DNA of 64,000 bases, from contig NZ_CP019428.1 in NCBI RefSeq assembly GCF_009834565.1, positions 4,154,001 to 4,218,000 on the forward strand, read 5' to 3'. Origin of the DNA: Pseudomonas sp. R76. GTDB taxonomy: Bacteria > Pseudomonadota > Gammaproteobacteria > Pseudomonadales > Pseudomonadaceae. A program made the position numbers and the translations under genes. The notes below the pieces were generated by a model, which did no database searches, was not told where the DNA came from, and saw only the letters and a program-made list of their open reading frames with translations. Each line of letters starts with the position of its first letter. Positions within the stretch are counted from its first letter, which is position 1. This document shows, piece by piece, positions 7,314 to 15,403 of this stretch.

Positions 7314-10300
7314 ATGATCAACCGACCCGAGACAGCCACCGCCCCCCGCGCAGGCGAAACCAAAGCCCCCGAGCGCCTCTTCGACGCTCTGCTCAACAAG
7401 GCCAAAACCCTGGCAGCCGCCGGGTCGGGCGACAAAACCTTCAAACCCAAAGTCCTCGCCAAAACCCCCGGCGAAGGCCTGAAACCCCCCAGCGAAATCA
7501 AACCCGACGACTACAAGGAAGTCACCGCCCTGCCCGCCAAACTCGACATCGACAAACTCCACATCGTGTCCGAAGACAAAGACACCGGCGTCATATACTT
7601 CGAACAAAACGGCAGCAAACTCAAGATCACCCGCGAAGGCGCCGAAAAAGTCCAGGAAGGTTTCGATACCCTCAAGGGCCTGCACTTCGGCCACGCAGTC
7701 GCCCCCGTCAACCAGGGCGGCCCGGACGAAGGCACACCGCTCTACGACCTGCTGCACACCCTCGCCGAAACCCAAGGCACACCCGCCGGCAAAGAAATCC
7801 GTGAAGCCCTGAGCAACCCCGACCAACAGCTGCTGCGCGAAGACGACCCCGCCGTGCGCCTGGCCAACATCAAATCGGTGGGCGAAGCCAAAGACGGCGT
7901 GGTCACGGTCAGTCTCGAAAACGGCCAGACCCTGGTGATCTCCGAAGCACTCACACCCCAAGCCTTCGCCAGCTACAACAGCGCAGGCGTGACCAAGGGA
8001 GCCCTCGCCGACGGCAAGGCCAAAGGTTACGAAGAAGTCACCAGCCTGCCCGGCGACCTGGATTTCAGCCGGCTTAAAGTCGTGTCCGAAGACCCCAAGT
8101 CCGGCGTGATCCTGTTCGAACACCAAGGCAAGAAATACATGATCAGCCAGTCCGAGGCCGCGCTGCCGCAGCCCGGCGCCGACCTCAGCAACCCCAGCCC
8201 CAACGCCGGCACGCCGTTCTACAACTTCCTGCATGCCGTGCACGCCGCCGAAGGCTCGCAGGCGTTCGACTACATCAAGAACGCCCAATCCCTGCCCGGC
8301 CAGGAGCTGCTGCGCAAGGATGAGGCCAGCCTCAAGCTCAGCGACATCAGCAAAGTCGACGCGCCCATGGACGGCATCCTGGTGGTCAACGGGGCCGACG
8401 GCAAACTGCTGGTGGTGTCCAAGGACATTACCCCCGCAGCCTTCGCCACCTATACCACCAAGGGCCAGACCCTGGCCGGCATCGAGAAAGCCAAGGGCGA
8501 CGGCTACAGCCTGGCCGGGCCGGACGCTTACCTGGCGTCCACCGAAGACATCATGAGCGTCGGCGGCGTCGGTGATTATGGCCCCGGCCTGATCGCCTTC
8601 ACCCAGCACAAACCCGGTGGCAGCGAAGAGAAAATCGTCGTCAGCGAAGACAGCAACCCGCAGATGTTCGAGCAGATTTCCGGCTACCGCACCGATATCG
8701 CGCAGCAGACCAGCGATGTCGACAAATTACGCGCCGACAACGGCCTGCCGCCGCTCAAGGACGTGTCCGTCGACAGCCTCACCACCACCGAAAAAGATGA
8801 CAGCGGCAACCCGTTGTCGGTACAGGACCTGTCGATGAAAACCCTGGTGGACAGCTACCGCGCCGGGGTCAAGGACGGCAGCATCGGCAAGGACGACCCG
8901 CGCGCCAAGTTCCTGCGCGCCGTGGAAGCCAAGAGCATGGCCGACAACGGCATGTCGATCATTCCCGAACACGGTTTCGGCAACCAGGGCATTGCGACCA
9001 CGCCAATCGATGTCACCTCCCGCGATGTGCGCGACAACATCTTCGACACCCAGTCCATCGACAAGACCATCAGCGAGCTGCTCGGCGACTCGACCATCCA
9101 GGCCGACATCAAGGCCAACCATGATGCGGCCCTGGGCAAGGTCGACGGCGGCCAGGCCAAGGTCGATGAAACCCGCCAGAAGCTGGTGGACAGCAACTCC
9201 TCCGAGAACTTCACCAAATACATAAAAGCCCTGCAGGACGACGGCAAGACCGAACTGGCCACCCAGGAAATCCAGACCGCCTACACCGCCCTGGCCGACA
9301 TGGACCCGGCCAAGGCCGACAACTTCCTGCAAAACCTGCAGATCGACGGCTACACCGATTCCGTTGAAAAGCTGATGGACGACCCGAGCAAGATCAGCGA
9401 CGACAACACCGCCCTGGCCACCACCGACAACACCCTGGCAATCCTGTCGATGCTCAAGGGCGGCGCCGACGGCCTGCCGCGCCAGGCGCTCGGGGTGTAT
9501 TCGAAGTTCGTCGACCAGTTGCTCAAGGACAAAGGCGCCGCCGCCGACTTCGGCAAGGCGATGATTTCGTTGGGCGACACCTGGCAGAAGAACGGCGTGA
9601 TCAGCTTCAGCGATATCGAGCACGCGGTGAGCAAGGAAATCATGCCGAGCCTCAGCGAAGAAAACCGCAGCTCGTTCGTGAAGAACCTGACCTTCCTCAA
9701 AGACAATGGCGTACTCGGCTCGGTCGGCGGCGCCATCGGCATGGGCCGTATCGTCTACCAACTGGCGGGCCAGGGCGGCAAGCTGGCGGACACGCCGATG
9801 AAGCGCCTGGGCATCGCCAACGACTTCCTTGGTTTCCTCGGCACCGGCTCGCACTTCGCCACCTTGGGCCTTAAGGTCTACGACAAACTGCGCGGCACCA
9901 ACGCCTACAAACTGATGGGCTTCGACCGCTCCCTGCCCGACCTGTGGGCCAAGCCTGGCGAGGGCTACCACGCCCTGCCCAAAGACGCCGAAGCCATCCA
10001 GAAAAAGTACTTCGACCTCGTCGACCAGGCCATGGACGACGGCAAGGACGTGGGCAAGGTGCTCAACAGCGGCGGCTGGAGCGACGAAGGCGCGAAGAAG
10101 GTGCAGGAAGGCATTGAAAAAGGCATCGCCATCCGTGGCGGCGTGGCCGGTGCCGGCTTTGGCGCCAAGTTTGCCAGCAGCGCGATCAAGGTGATCGGCA
10201 TGGCCACCGACGTGGCGGGCGGCGTGATCAGCGTGGTCCAGGCCGCCTTCACCCTGCGCGATGGCGTGCGCGAAAAAGACCCGGTGAAAATCGCCTCTGG

Positions 10301-10841
10301 TTCGCTGTCGATGGCCGGTGGCGTCAGCAGCCTGGTGGCAGCTGGTGGCGGTGTACTCACTACCCTTGGCGTGACCGGGCGCATCATTCCGTTCCTCGGG
10401 CCGGTGGGCTTCCTGATCTCCGGCGCGCTGTCGTTTGTCGGCGCGATCCTGAGCACCATTCAGTCGCACAAACTGCACAAGATCTCGATGCAGAACTGGG
10501 ACCAGATCCAGGACTTCAAGCAGGATGGGCTGCTCAAGCCCAATGGCGATGAAGCCTATGTGTGGCTGCAGACCTACCTGTCCGACTGGGGCCAGCGCGA
10601 TGCGCCGCAGGACCAGAGCATCTTTGATTTCCGCAAGGAAGAATGGGACGCGCGCTCGAGCATTCGTGGCGGCGATCATCGGCGTGATCACCCGGACTAT
10701 ATCGGCGATGGGAATAACCGTAATTCCGAGGACTACAAGTATTCACTTAAACCGTCGGAATGGACCAATGACAACCACGACATTATCTGGCGCGTGGGCG
10801 ATGGGTATGGTGGCCCGTATCACGATGTAGATAACGGCTGA
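7314..10841 (+). CDS. HrpK-like type III effector/translocator, 1175 aa
   Basis: A large protein without a Sec signal. The Ser/Thr/Ala/Pro-rich N-terminus fits a type III export signal. Residues about 63-395 are two tandem modules of about 160 residues, each with an EVT-LP-KL-VVSED-GVI-FE pattern followed by TPAAFATY-like ends; a third, shorter module ends near SNPQMFEQISGYRTDI. The C-terminal third has Gly/Ala-rich hydrophobic segments (GGVAGAGFGAKFASSAIKVIG; GFLISGALSFVGAILSTI) that could insert in a membrane, then a hydrophilic tail. It resembles the HrpK family, thought to help form the plant-type translocon. It is paralogous to the 27303-30518 protein and convergent to sctU. Effector versus translocator role is not settled by sequence. 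Confidence 0.75.
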   Translation: MINRPETATAPRAGETKAPERLFDALLNKAKTLAAAGSGDKTFKPKVLAKTPGEGLKPPSEIKPDDYKEVTALPAKLDIDKLHIVSEDKDTGVIYFEQNGSKLKITREGAEKVQEGFDTLKGLHFGHAVAPVNQGGPDEGTPLYDLLHTLAETQGTPAGKEIREALSNPDQQLLREDDPAVRLANIKSVGEAKDGVVTVSLENGQTLVISEALTPQAFASYNSAGVTKGALADGKAKGYEEVTSLPGDLDFSRLKVVSEDPKSGVILFEHQGKKYMISQSEAALPQPGADLSNPSPNAGTPFYNFLHAVHAAEGSQAFDYIKNAQSLPGQELLRKDEASLKLSDISKVDAPMDGILVVNGADGKLLVVSKDITPAAFATYTTKGQTLAGIEKAKGDGYSLAGPDAYLASTEDIMSVGGVGDYGPGLIAFTQHKPGGSEEKIVVSEDSNPQMFEQISGYRTDIAQQTSDVDKLRADNGLPPLKDVSVDSLTTTEKDDSGNPLSVQDLSMKTLVDSYRAGVKDGSIGKDDPRAKFLRAVEAKSMADNGMSIIPEHGFGNQGIATTPIDVTSRDVRDNIFDTQSIDKTISELLGDSTIQADIKANHDAALGKVDGGQAKVDETRQKLVDSNSSENFTKYIKALQDDGKTELATQEIQTAYTALADMDPAKADNFLQNLQIDGYTDSVEKLMDDPSKISDDNTALATTDNTLAILSMLKGGADGLPRQALGVYSKFVDQLLKDKGAAADFGKAMISLGDTWQKNGVISFSDIEHAVSKEIMPSLSEENRSSFVKNLTFLKDNGVLGSVGGAIGMGRIVYQLAGQGGKLADTPMKRLGIANDFLGFLGTGSHFATLGLKVYDKLRGTNAYKLMGFDRSLPDLWAKPGEGYHALPKDAEAIQKKYFDLVDQAMDDGKDVGKVLNSGGWSDEGAKKVQEGIEKGIAIRGGVAGAGFGAKFASSAIKVIGMATDVAGGVISVVQAAFTLRDGVREKDPVKIASGSLSMAGGVSSLVAAGGGVLTTLGVTGRIIPFLGPVGFLISGALSFVGAILSTIQSHKLHKISMQNWDQIQDFKQDGLLKPNGDEAYVWLQTYLSDWGQRDAPQDQSIFDFRKEEWDARSSIRGGDHRRDHPDYIGDGNNRNSEDYKYSLKPSEWTNDNHDIIWRVGDGYGGPYHDVDNG

Positions 10842-10865
10842 GATTAATCACACACCTCGGTCCAC

Positions 10866-10955
10866 TGTGGGAGCTGGCTTGCCTGCGATAGCGGTGAATC
10901 AGGCACTGAAGAGGTTGCCTGATACATTGCCATCGCAGGCAAGCCAGCTCCCACA
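10866..10955. repeat. REPIN between hrpK-like gene and sctU
   Basis: Inverted GTGGGAGCTGGCTTGCCTGC arms between the convergent ends of the HrpK-like gene (10841) and sctU (10973). It may act as a bidirectional terminator or mRNA stabiliser. Confidence 0.8.
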
Positions 10956-10972
10956 GGTTGAGTTGTGTTGGG

Positions 10973-12019
10973 TCAGATCAGGCGGGCGGCCACCAGCCAA
11001 TCGGCCACGGCCTGGAATGAGGCGTCCGGCACGGGGTCGCCGGGCACGGTCTTACGGGCAATTTCAGTGGCCAGGGTTTTATCCGGCGCATGCGGAATGC
11101 CCAAATCGTAAGCCTCCTGCAACATCAACAACGCCTCCTCCGGCGACGCCCGGCACACGATCACCGGCACCGGCGTCTCACCGCGCACATAGCGCACGCC
11201 AATCACCCAGCCATCGGTGGTGCCAATCATCATCGACGCCCGGCCCAACCCCAGCTTGGTCGCCAGTGCCTGCATTTCATTGCGCTGGCGGCGCCGTTCG
11301 CTCTTGATCAGCGGGTCGCCGTCGATGTCCTTGCGTTCGCGCTTGGTCTCGCTGCGGGTCATTTTCATGTCGCGGCCGAACAGCCAGCGCTGCATGATCA
11401 CGTCCACCGCGCCCACCAGGATGAAGGCGCACAACACGGTAAACACCAGCGGCTTGAGCACCAGGAAAAACGTCGACTCCATGCACTCCGCACCACAGCG
11501 TGACGACTCCATCAGCGCCTGCAATGCATGCTTGCCGATCACGTAAAACGCGATCGCCAGCACATGCACCTTGATCAGGCCCTTGATGAACTCCACCAGG
11601 TTGCGCAAGGCAAAAATCTTCTTCATGCCCTCCGCCGGATTGATGCGCTTGAACTCCGGTTTGATCGGGTCGACCGAGAACACAAAGCCGCGCATGGTGA
11701 TGATATTGGTCAGGATCACCACGCCGGTGGTCACTGCCATCACCGGCAAGGTGATGCTGATCACCAGTTGCTCGGCATGGTCGAGTACCCGTGGCCACAC
11801 TGTAGCGAACGGCTCGATGTAGATTTGCGCGGTGAGGTCGATCAGCGCCGTGACCTGGGCCTTGGCCCGCGGTGCGAGGATGGAAATGCACAGCGTGCAG
11901 AACAAGATGACCATGCCCGACACCAGGTCCTGGCTCTTGGCGACCTGGCCTTTCTGGCGCGCGTCCTTGAGTTTCTTGTCCGTGGCCGGCTGGGATTTCT
12001 CTTCGCTGGTATCGGCCAT
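10973..12019 (-). CDS. sctU: T3SS export apparatus switch protein SctU, NPTH motif absent
   Basis: A 348-residue FlhB/YscU-family protein. The N-terminus (DKKLKDARQKGQVAKSQDL), four membrane segments and the linker (ETKRERKDIDGDPLIKSERRRQRNEM) are typical. SctU normally cleaves itself at an invariant NPTH; this sets the substrate switch from needle to translocators and effectors. Aligned on the conserved VRYVRGETPVP segment, the NPTH positions read TTDG (within MMIGTTDGWVIGVRY). The cleavage Asn and the following Pro are therefore missing, although the surrounding fold is kept. It is the last gene of the sctC-N to sctU block, starting 3 bp after the sctT stop. Identity is certain; loss of cleavage is inferred. 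Confidence 0.95.
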   Translation of the reverse strand: MADTSEEKSQPATDKKLKDARQKGQVAKSQDLVSGMVILFCTLCISILAPRAKAQVTALIDLTAQIYIEPFATVWPRVLDHAEQLVISITLPVMAVTTGVVILTNIITMRGFVFSVDPIKPEFKRINPAEGMKKIFALRNLVEFIKGLIKVHVLAIAFYVIGKHALQALMESSRCGAECMESTFFLVLKPLVFTVLCAFILVGAVDVIMQRWLFGRDMKMTRSETKRERKDIDGDPLIKSERRRQRNEMQALATKLGLGRASMMIGTTDGWVIGVRYVRGETPVPVIVCRASPEEALLMLQEAYDLGIPHAPDKTLATEIARKTVPGDPVPDASFQAVADWLVAARLI

Positions 12020-12022
12020 GGG

Positions 12023-12835
12023 CTACTCCATGCCCGCCAGGGTTTTGAGCAGTTCGACGGTGCCGCGAAACTCCGCCAGTTGGTCGAGCATCAACGGGAT
12101 CAGGAAGCCGATATAGATGACCATCAAGATACTGAAAAACAGGTTTTTCACCGGCAGCGACAAGTCGAAAATATGCAGGTTGGGCGCCATCCGCGACAGG
12201 TAGGCGAGCATCAAGTCGGTGATCAACAGCGAAATCAGCAAGGGTGAAACCATCAGCACGCCGACGCGCATGATCTGGTCGAGGATCGACAACACCGCGA
12301 GCAACGCGGAGCTGGCGAACACCGGGGTGAAGGAGGTCACCGGCCATAACTGGTAGCTGTGGTAATAGCCGTCGACCATCAGGATAAAGCCACCGGACAT
12401 GAAGAACAGCGTGATCAGCATCACCGTGAGCAAGGTCGCCATCACGCTGGACTCGCCGGACGACAACGGGTCGACCAATTGCGCCATGGTCGAGCCGCGT
12501 TGCAGGTCGATCAACTCCCCCGCCACTTCCGCCGCCCAGAACGGAATGCCGAACAACAGGCCGATCAGGATGCCGATCAGGAACTCCTTGATCAGCAACC
12601 CGGCGATAAACACGCTGCCGTGTTCGGGCATATGGGTGAGTGCGTCGAACACCGGGAAGAACATCGGGATTGAGATGGCCACGGCCACGCAGCCGCGAAT
12701 CATGCCGGTGAGGCCCAGGCGGTTGAACGCCGGGGTGATCACCACCACGCCCATCGCGCGGCAGGCGGCGAGCGAGGCGGCGCTGATCACCGGGTAGGCG
12801 ACTTCAAGAAACTGCGCGGTGAGGCTGGCATCCAT
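12023..12835 (-). CDS. sctT: T3SS export apparatus protein SctT
   Basis: A 270-residue FliR/YscT-family membrane protein. It has an N-terminal amphipathic stretch, several long hydrophobic helices (GSVFIAGLLIKEFLIGILIGLLFGIPFW; FFSILMVIYIGFLIPLMLDQLAEF) and the conserved GELIDLQRG segment. In assembled systems SctT, SctR and SctS form the helical export gate inside the basal body. The length is normal for the family. It follows sctS by 6 bp and precedes sctU. No oddities are visible. Confidence 0.95.
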   Translation of the reverse strand: MDASLTAQFLEVAYPVISAASLAACRAMGVVVITPAFNRLGLTGMIRGCVAVAISIPMFFPVFDALTHMPEHGSVFIAGLLIKEFLIGILIGLLFGIPFWAAEVAGELIDLQRGSTMAQLVDPLSSGESSVMATLLTVMLITLFFMSGGFILMVDGYYHSYQLWPVTSFTPVFASSALLAVLSILDQIMRVGVLMVSPLLISLLITDLMLAYLSRMAPNLHIFDLSLPVKNLFFSILMVIYIGFLIPLMLDQLAEFRGTVELLKTLAGME

Positions 12836-12841
12836 GGGCGG

Positions 12842-13111
12842 TCAGCGCGTCCACATGGGGAAATTGTCCAGCACCTGGCCGCCCAGCTCCGCGACTTGCC
12901 CGGCGAGGACCGGGCCAAGAAATACGATGGTCAACAACACCGCCACCAGCTTCACCACCTGGGGCAAGGTCTGGTCCTGGATCTGCGTCAGCGCCTGGAA
13001 CAGACCCACGCTCAAGCCCACGATAATCGCCACGCCCAGCGCCGGTGCCGAGAGCATCAGCACGGTCATCAGTGCCTGTTTCATCAATGACAGGAAAACG
13101 TCCTGGCCCAT
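12842..13111 (-). CDS. sctS: T3SS export apparatus protein SctS
   Basis: An 89-residue FliQ/YscS-family protein with two membrane helices (ALMTVLMLSAPALGVAIIVGLSVGLFQALTQI and LPQVVKLVAVLLTIVFLGPVLAGQV). The joining motif LFQALTQIQDQTLPQ is the family signature. Four copies normally join SctR and SctT in the export gate. The gene lies 10 bp after sctR in the usual R-S-T-U order. Confidence 0.96.
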   Translation of the reverse strand: MGQDVFLSLMKQALMTVLMLSAPALGVAIIVGLSVGLFQALTQIQDQTLPQVVKLVAVLLTIVFLGPVLAGQVAELGGQVLDNFPMWTR

Positions 13112-13121
13112 GGGTCGTGCC

Positions 13122-13775
13122 TCAGCCGTAACTCAGAATCAAACCGTGCATCAAGCGCGACCAGCCACTCAGCGACACGAATAAAAAGATCTTCAGCGGG
13201 ATCGAAATCAGGTTCGGCGACACCATCGACATGCCCATCGCCATCAACACGTTGGACACCAGCAAGTCCACCACCAGGAACGGGATGTAGAGCAGAAAGC
13301 CGATCTCGAAGGCGCGGGTCAGTTCCGAGCTGACAAACGCCGGAATCAGCACCACCAGGTCATCGTCACGCAGGTCGGCGCGGGCTTCCGGCGACCAGAT
13401 GGTCTCGGTGGCCTGCACAAAAAAACCGCGCTCGGACTCATTCGCAAAGCGCTTCAAATGCGCCTGCAGCGGCGGGCGTAGCGCATCGCCCAAGTCCTTG
13501 AGTTGCTCGACATGCTCGATGTTGAGGTCGCGCCCTTCCACCTGGCGGTACATGTCGCCAATCAGCGGCGTGGTCACGTACACCGACAGGATCAGCGCGA
13601 TGCCATACAGCACCAGGTTCGGCGGGGTTTGCTGCACGCCAAGGGCGTTGCGGATCAGGAACAGCACCACCGAAATCTTCATGAACCCGGTGAGGGTGAC
13701 CACCGCCAACGGGATCAGCCCGATCGTTGCAACGACCAGGATGATCTCGATCAGGTTCGGCTGATAACCGGTCAT
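13122..13775 (-). CDS. sctR: T3SS export apparatus protein SctR
   Basis: A 217-residue FliP/YscR-family inner-membrane protein. Family landmarks are TGFMKISVVLFLIRNALGVQQTPPN near the N-terminus and LIPAFVSSELTRAFEIGFLLYIPFLVVDLLVSNVLMAMGM followed by a C-terminal segment rich in Met, Ser and Leu. Five copies normally form the core of the export gate. The start overlaps the sctQ stop (ATGA), showing tight coupling. There is no cleavable leader, as is common in the T3SS branch. Confidence 0.96.
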   Translation of the reverse strand: MTGYQPNLIEIILVVATIGLIPLAVVTLTGFMKISVVLFLIRNALGVQQTPPNLVLYGIALILSVYVTTPLIGDMYRQVEGRDLNIEHVEQLKDLGDALRPPLQAHLKRFANESERGFFVQATETIWSPEARADLRDDDLVVLIPAFVSSELTRAFEIGFLLYIPFLVVDLLVSNVLMAMGMSMVSPNLISIPLKIFLFVSLSGWSRLMHGLILSYG

Positions 13776-14017
13776 GGGGTGGCGAAACTCAGCAGGCGCA
13801 CACCCAGGCCGTCACCGATTTTCACCAGTTGGCCCTGCCCGACGCGGCGCCCGTTGACCATCAGGTCGACGCTGTCCACGCTTTGGGTGTTGAGCTGCAA
13901 CAGGCTGCCTGGGCCCAGTTCCCGCAATTGCGCCAGGCTCAATTCCAGGCTGCCGACCTGGCACACCAGTTTGAGCGGCAAGTCATCCAGGGCCGCAGCC
14001 GCATCCACATCAGTCAT
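13772..14017 (-). other. Probable internal translation start producing SctQ-C
   Basis: Within sctQ, GGAG (14027-14024) lies six bases before an in-frame ATG at 14017. Translation from it would give an 81-residue SPOA-domain protein starting MTDVDAAAALDD. Homologues in other T3SSs make such a short form, which is part of the sorting platform. The site is seen; its use is inferred. Confidence 0.6.
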
Positions 14018-14773
14018 TGTGTTCTCCATGTGCAAAAGGGGCGCTTTCAATTCTTCCTGCAACCGCAAGGCTTCACCCTGGTATTGGCAGCGGGCCTGCA
14101 AGCGCCCGTCCAGGTCCAGCAGCAAGCCCGCGTCGTGTTCCAGCATCAGCACATCGCCGGGGCGCAGGCTGCGCAACTCACCGAGGCTCAGCCACTGCTG
14201 CCCCGCCAGCACCGCCAGGGTCTGGCGCAGCGCGGGCAGTGGGTCGGGCTCGACCTGGCCGTATTGCGTGAGCAACTGCGCCACCAGCACGGCGGCGCCT
14301 TCACTCAGGTCCAGCTGCGCGCGCATGGCGGGTTGATTGCCGAAGGTCAGTTCAAGCGCCAGGCTCACGGCAAACGTGCGCGGGTCGTCTTTGGCTTCGA
14401 GCAACTGCACCGGGTGGCCAAGCAACGGTTCCAGGGTCTCGATCAGGTCGAGTACTGCCAGTTCCAGCAGCAACGAACGCGGCAGCGAGGGCAACAGCTG
14501 CACGTCGAATTGCAGCGCCAACGGCACCAGCACCTGTTCCAGTGCGGCCGTCGACAAACGCAGGCGCACCGGCGCGCGGCCGAGCAACAGCAGCACATCG
14601 CGTGGGGCGTTGAGGCTGTGCGGCTCAGCGGCCCAACTCACGCGCAGGTCTTGCCCGGCGCAGCGGCCCTGCCAGGCGCGTCGGCGCCGGTGCAGTTGGT
14701 TATGCAAATCCAGCAACGCCGGGTCGTAGTGCGTCAGCCACGGCGCCAGAGGGTCGGCAAGGGCTGCGATCAT
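13772..14773 (-). CDS. sctQ: T3SS sorting-platform (C-ring) protein SctQ
   Basis: A 333-residue YscQ/HrcQ-family protein of the cytoplasmic sorting platform, which binds SctK, SctL and the ATPase. The C-terminal SPOA domain is clear (LPLKLVCQVGSLELSLAQLRELGPGSLLQL, ending in VGQGQLVKIGDGLGVRLLSF). The N-terminal part is poorly conserved, as usual. It overlaps sctO (ATGA) and sctR (ATGA). An in-frame ATG at 14017 with its own GGAG could give an 81-residue SPOA fragment, as known for SpaO and YscQ; this is listed separately. No sctP gene lies between sctO and sctQ. Confidence 0.9.
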   Translation of the reverse strand: MIAALADPLAPWLTHYDPALLDLHNQLHRRRRAWQGRCAGQDLRVSWAAEPHSLNAPRDVLLLLGRAPVRLRLSTAALEQVLVPLALQFDVQLLPSLPRSLLLELAVLDLIETLEPLLGHPVQLLEAKDDPRTFAVSLALELTFGNQPAMRAQLDLSEGAAVLVAQLLTQYGQVEPDPLPALRQTLAVLAGQQWLSLGELRSLRPGDVLMLEHDAGLLLDLDGRLQARCQYQGEALRLQEELKAPLLHMENTMTDVDAAAALDDLPLKLVCQVGSLELSLAQLRELGPGSLLQLNTQSVDSVDLMVNGRRVGQGQLVKIGDGLGVRLLSFATP

Positions 14774-15216
14774 GTGCCGGTGCCTTCGTCGCGCAACTCA
14801 CCGACGCGGCGCTCAGCGCTTTCGCGTCCGTCCAGCAGGCTTTGCCAGGCTTCGGACTGGCGCTGACGGTTCAGGCGTTCCTGGCGAAACAGGTCGCGCT
14901 CGCGCTCCTGGCTTTGCAGGGTGGTGGACACGTGGGTCACGTCGTTTTCCAGCAGTTGCTGGTCATCCGACAGGCCGCGCAAACGGTCCTGGGCCGCCTG
15001 CCAACTGGCCACCGACAAGCCTTCGGTAAGGGACGCATACACCTGCCGCGCCTCTTCGGCAATCGCCTCACGGTGCAGGCGCAGTTGTTCCTTGGCGTCG
15101 TTCAATATGCCGTGGGTTTGCGCGCAGCGTTGCTGTTGGGCGGCCAGTTGGCTGGCGGCGCGTTGTTCACGCAGCACCCGCAGGGTTTGCAGGGTGCGTA
15201 GTTGGTCAGTTTTCAT
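14770..15216 (-). CDS. sctO: T3SS ATPase stalk protein SctO
   Basis: A 148-residue charged, helical protein that should form the two-helix coiled coil of the SctO/FliJ stalk entering the ATPase ring. Heptad-like stretches run through most of the length (RVLREQRAASQLAAQQQRCAQTHGILNDAKEQLRLHREAI; LLENDVTHVSTTLQSQERERDLFRQERLNRQ). Primary sequence is weakly conserved in this family, so the call rests on size, composition and place between sctN and sctQ. It is separated from sctN by 187 bp containing a REPIN, unlike the overlapping joints elsewhere in the operon. Confidence 0.8.
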   Translation of the reverse strand: MKTDQLRTLQTLRVLREQRAASQLAAQQQRCAQTHGILNDAKEQLRLHREAIAEEARQVYASLTEGLSVASWQAAQDRLRGLSDDQQLLENDVTHVSTTLQSQERERDLFRQERLNRQRQSEAWQSLLDGRESAERRVGELRDEGTGT

Positions 15217-15273
15217 TGGGGGTCACTCCTTCCTTAAGCCTGCGTGACAATCTTTAGATCCATGAAGATCAAC

Positions 15274-15362
15274 GGTGGGAGCTGGCTTGCCTGCGATGGC
15301 GGTGGGTCAGCTTGCCCTTGTGTGACTGATAGACCGCTATCGCAGGCAAGCCAGCTCCCACA
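15274..15362. repeat. REPIN inside the T3SS operon, between sctN and sctO
   Basis: Inverted GTGGGAGCTGGCTTGCCTGC arms fill most of the 187-bp gap between sctN (ends 15404) and sctO (starts 15216). All other joints in this block are overlaps or gaps of at most 21 bp. Confidence 0.85.
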
Positions 15363-15403
15363 GGGTTTTGCATGGGGCTGAAGTTCACTGTTGTTCATTG
15401 AGC

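Noticed and set aside
7278..10691. Long minus-strand open frames (443 and 654 codons) opposite the hrpK-like gene
   Set aside because: They are shadows of a GC-rich plus-strand gene: compositionally biased, without recognisable domains and conflicting with the repeat structure seen in the plus-strand protein.
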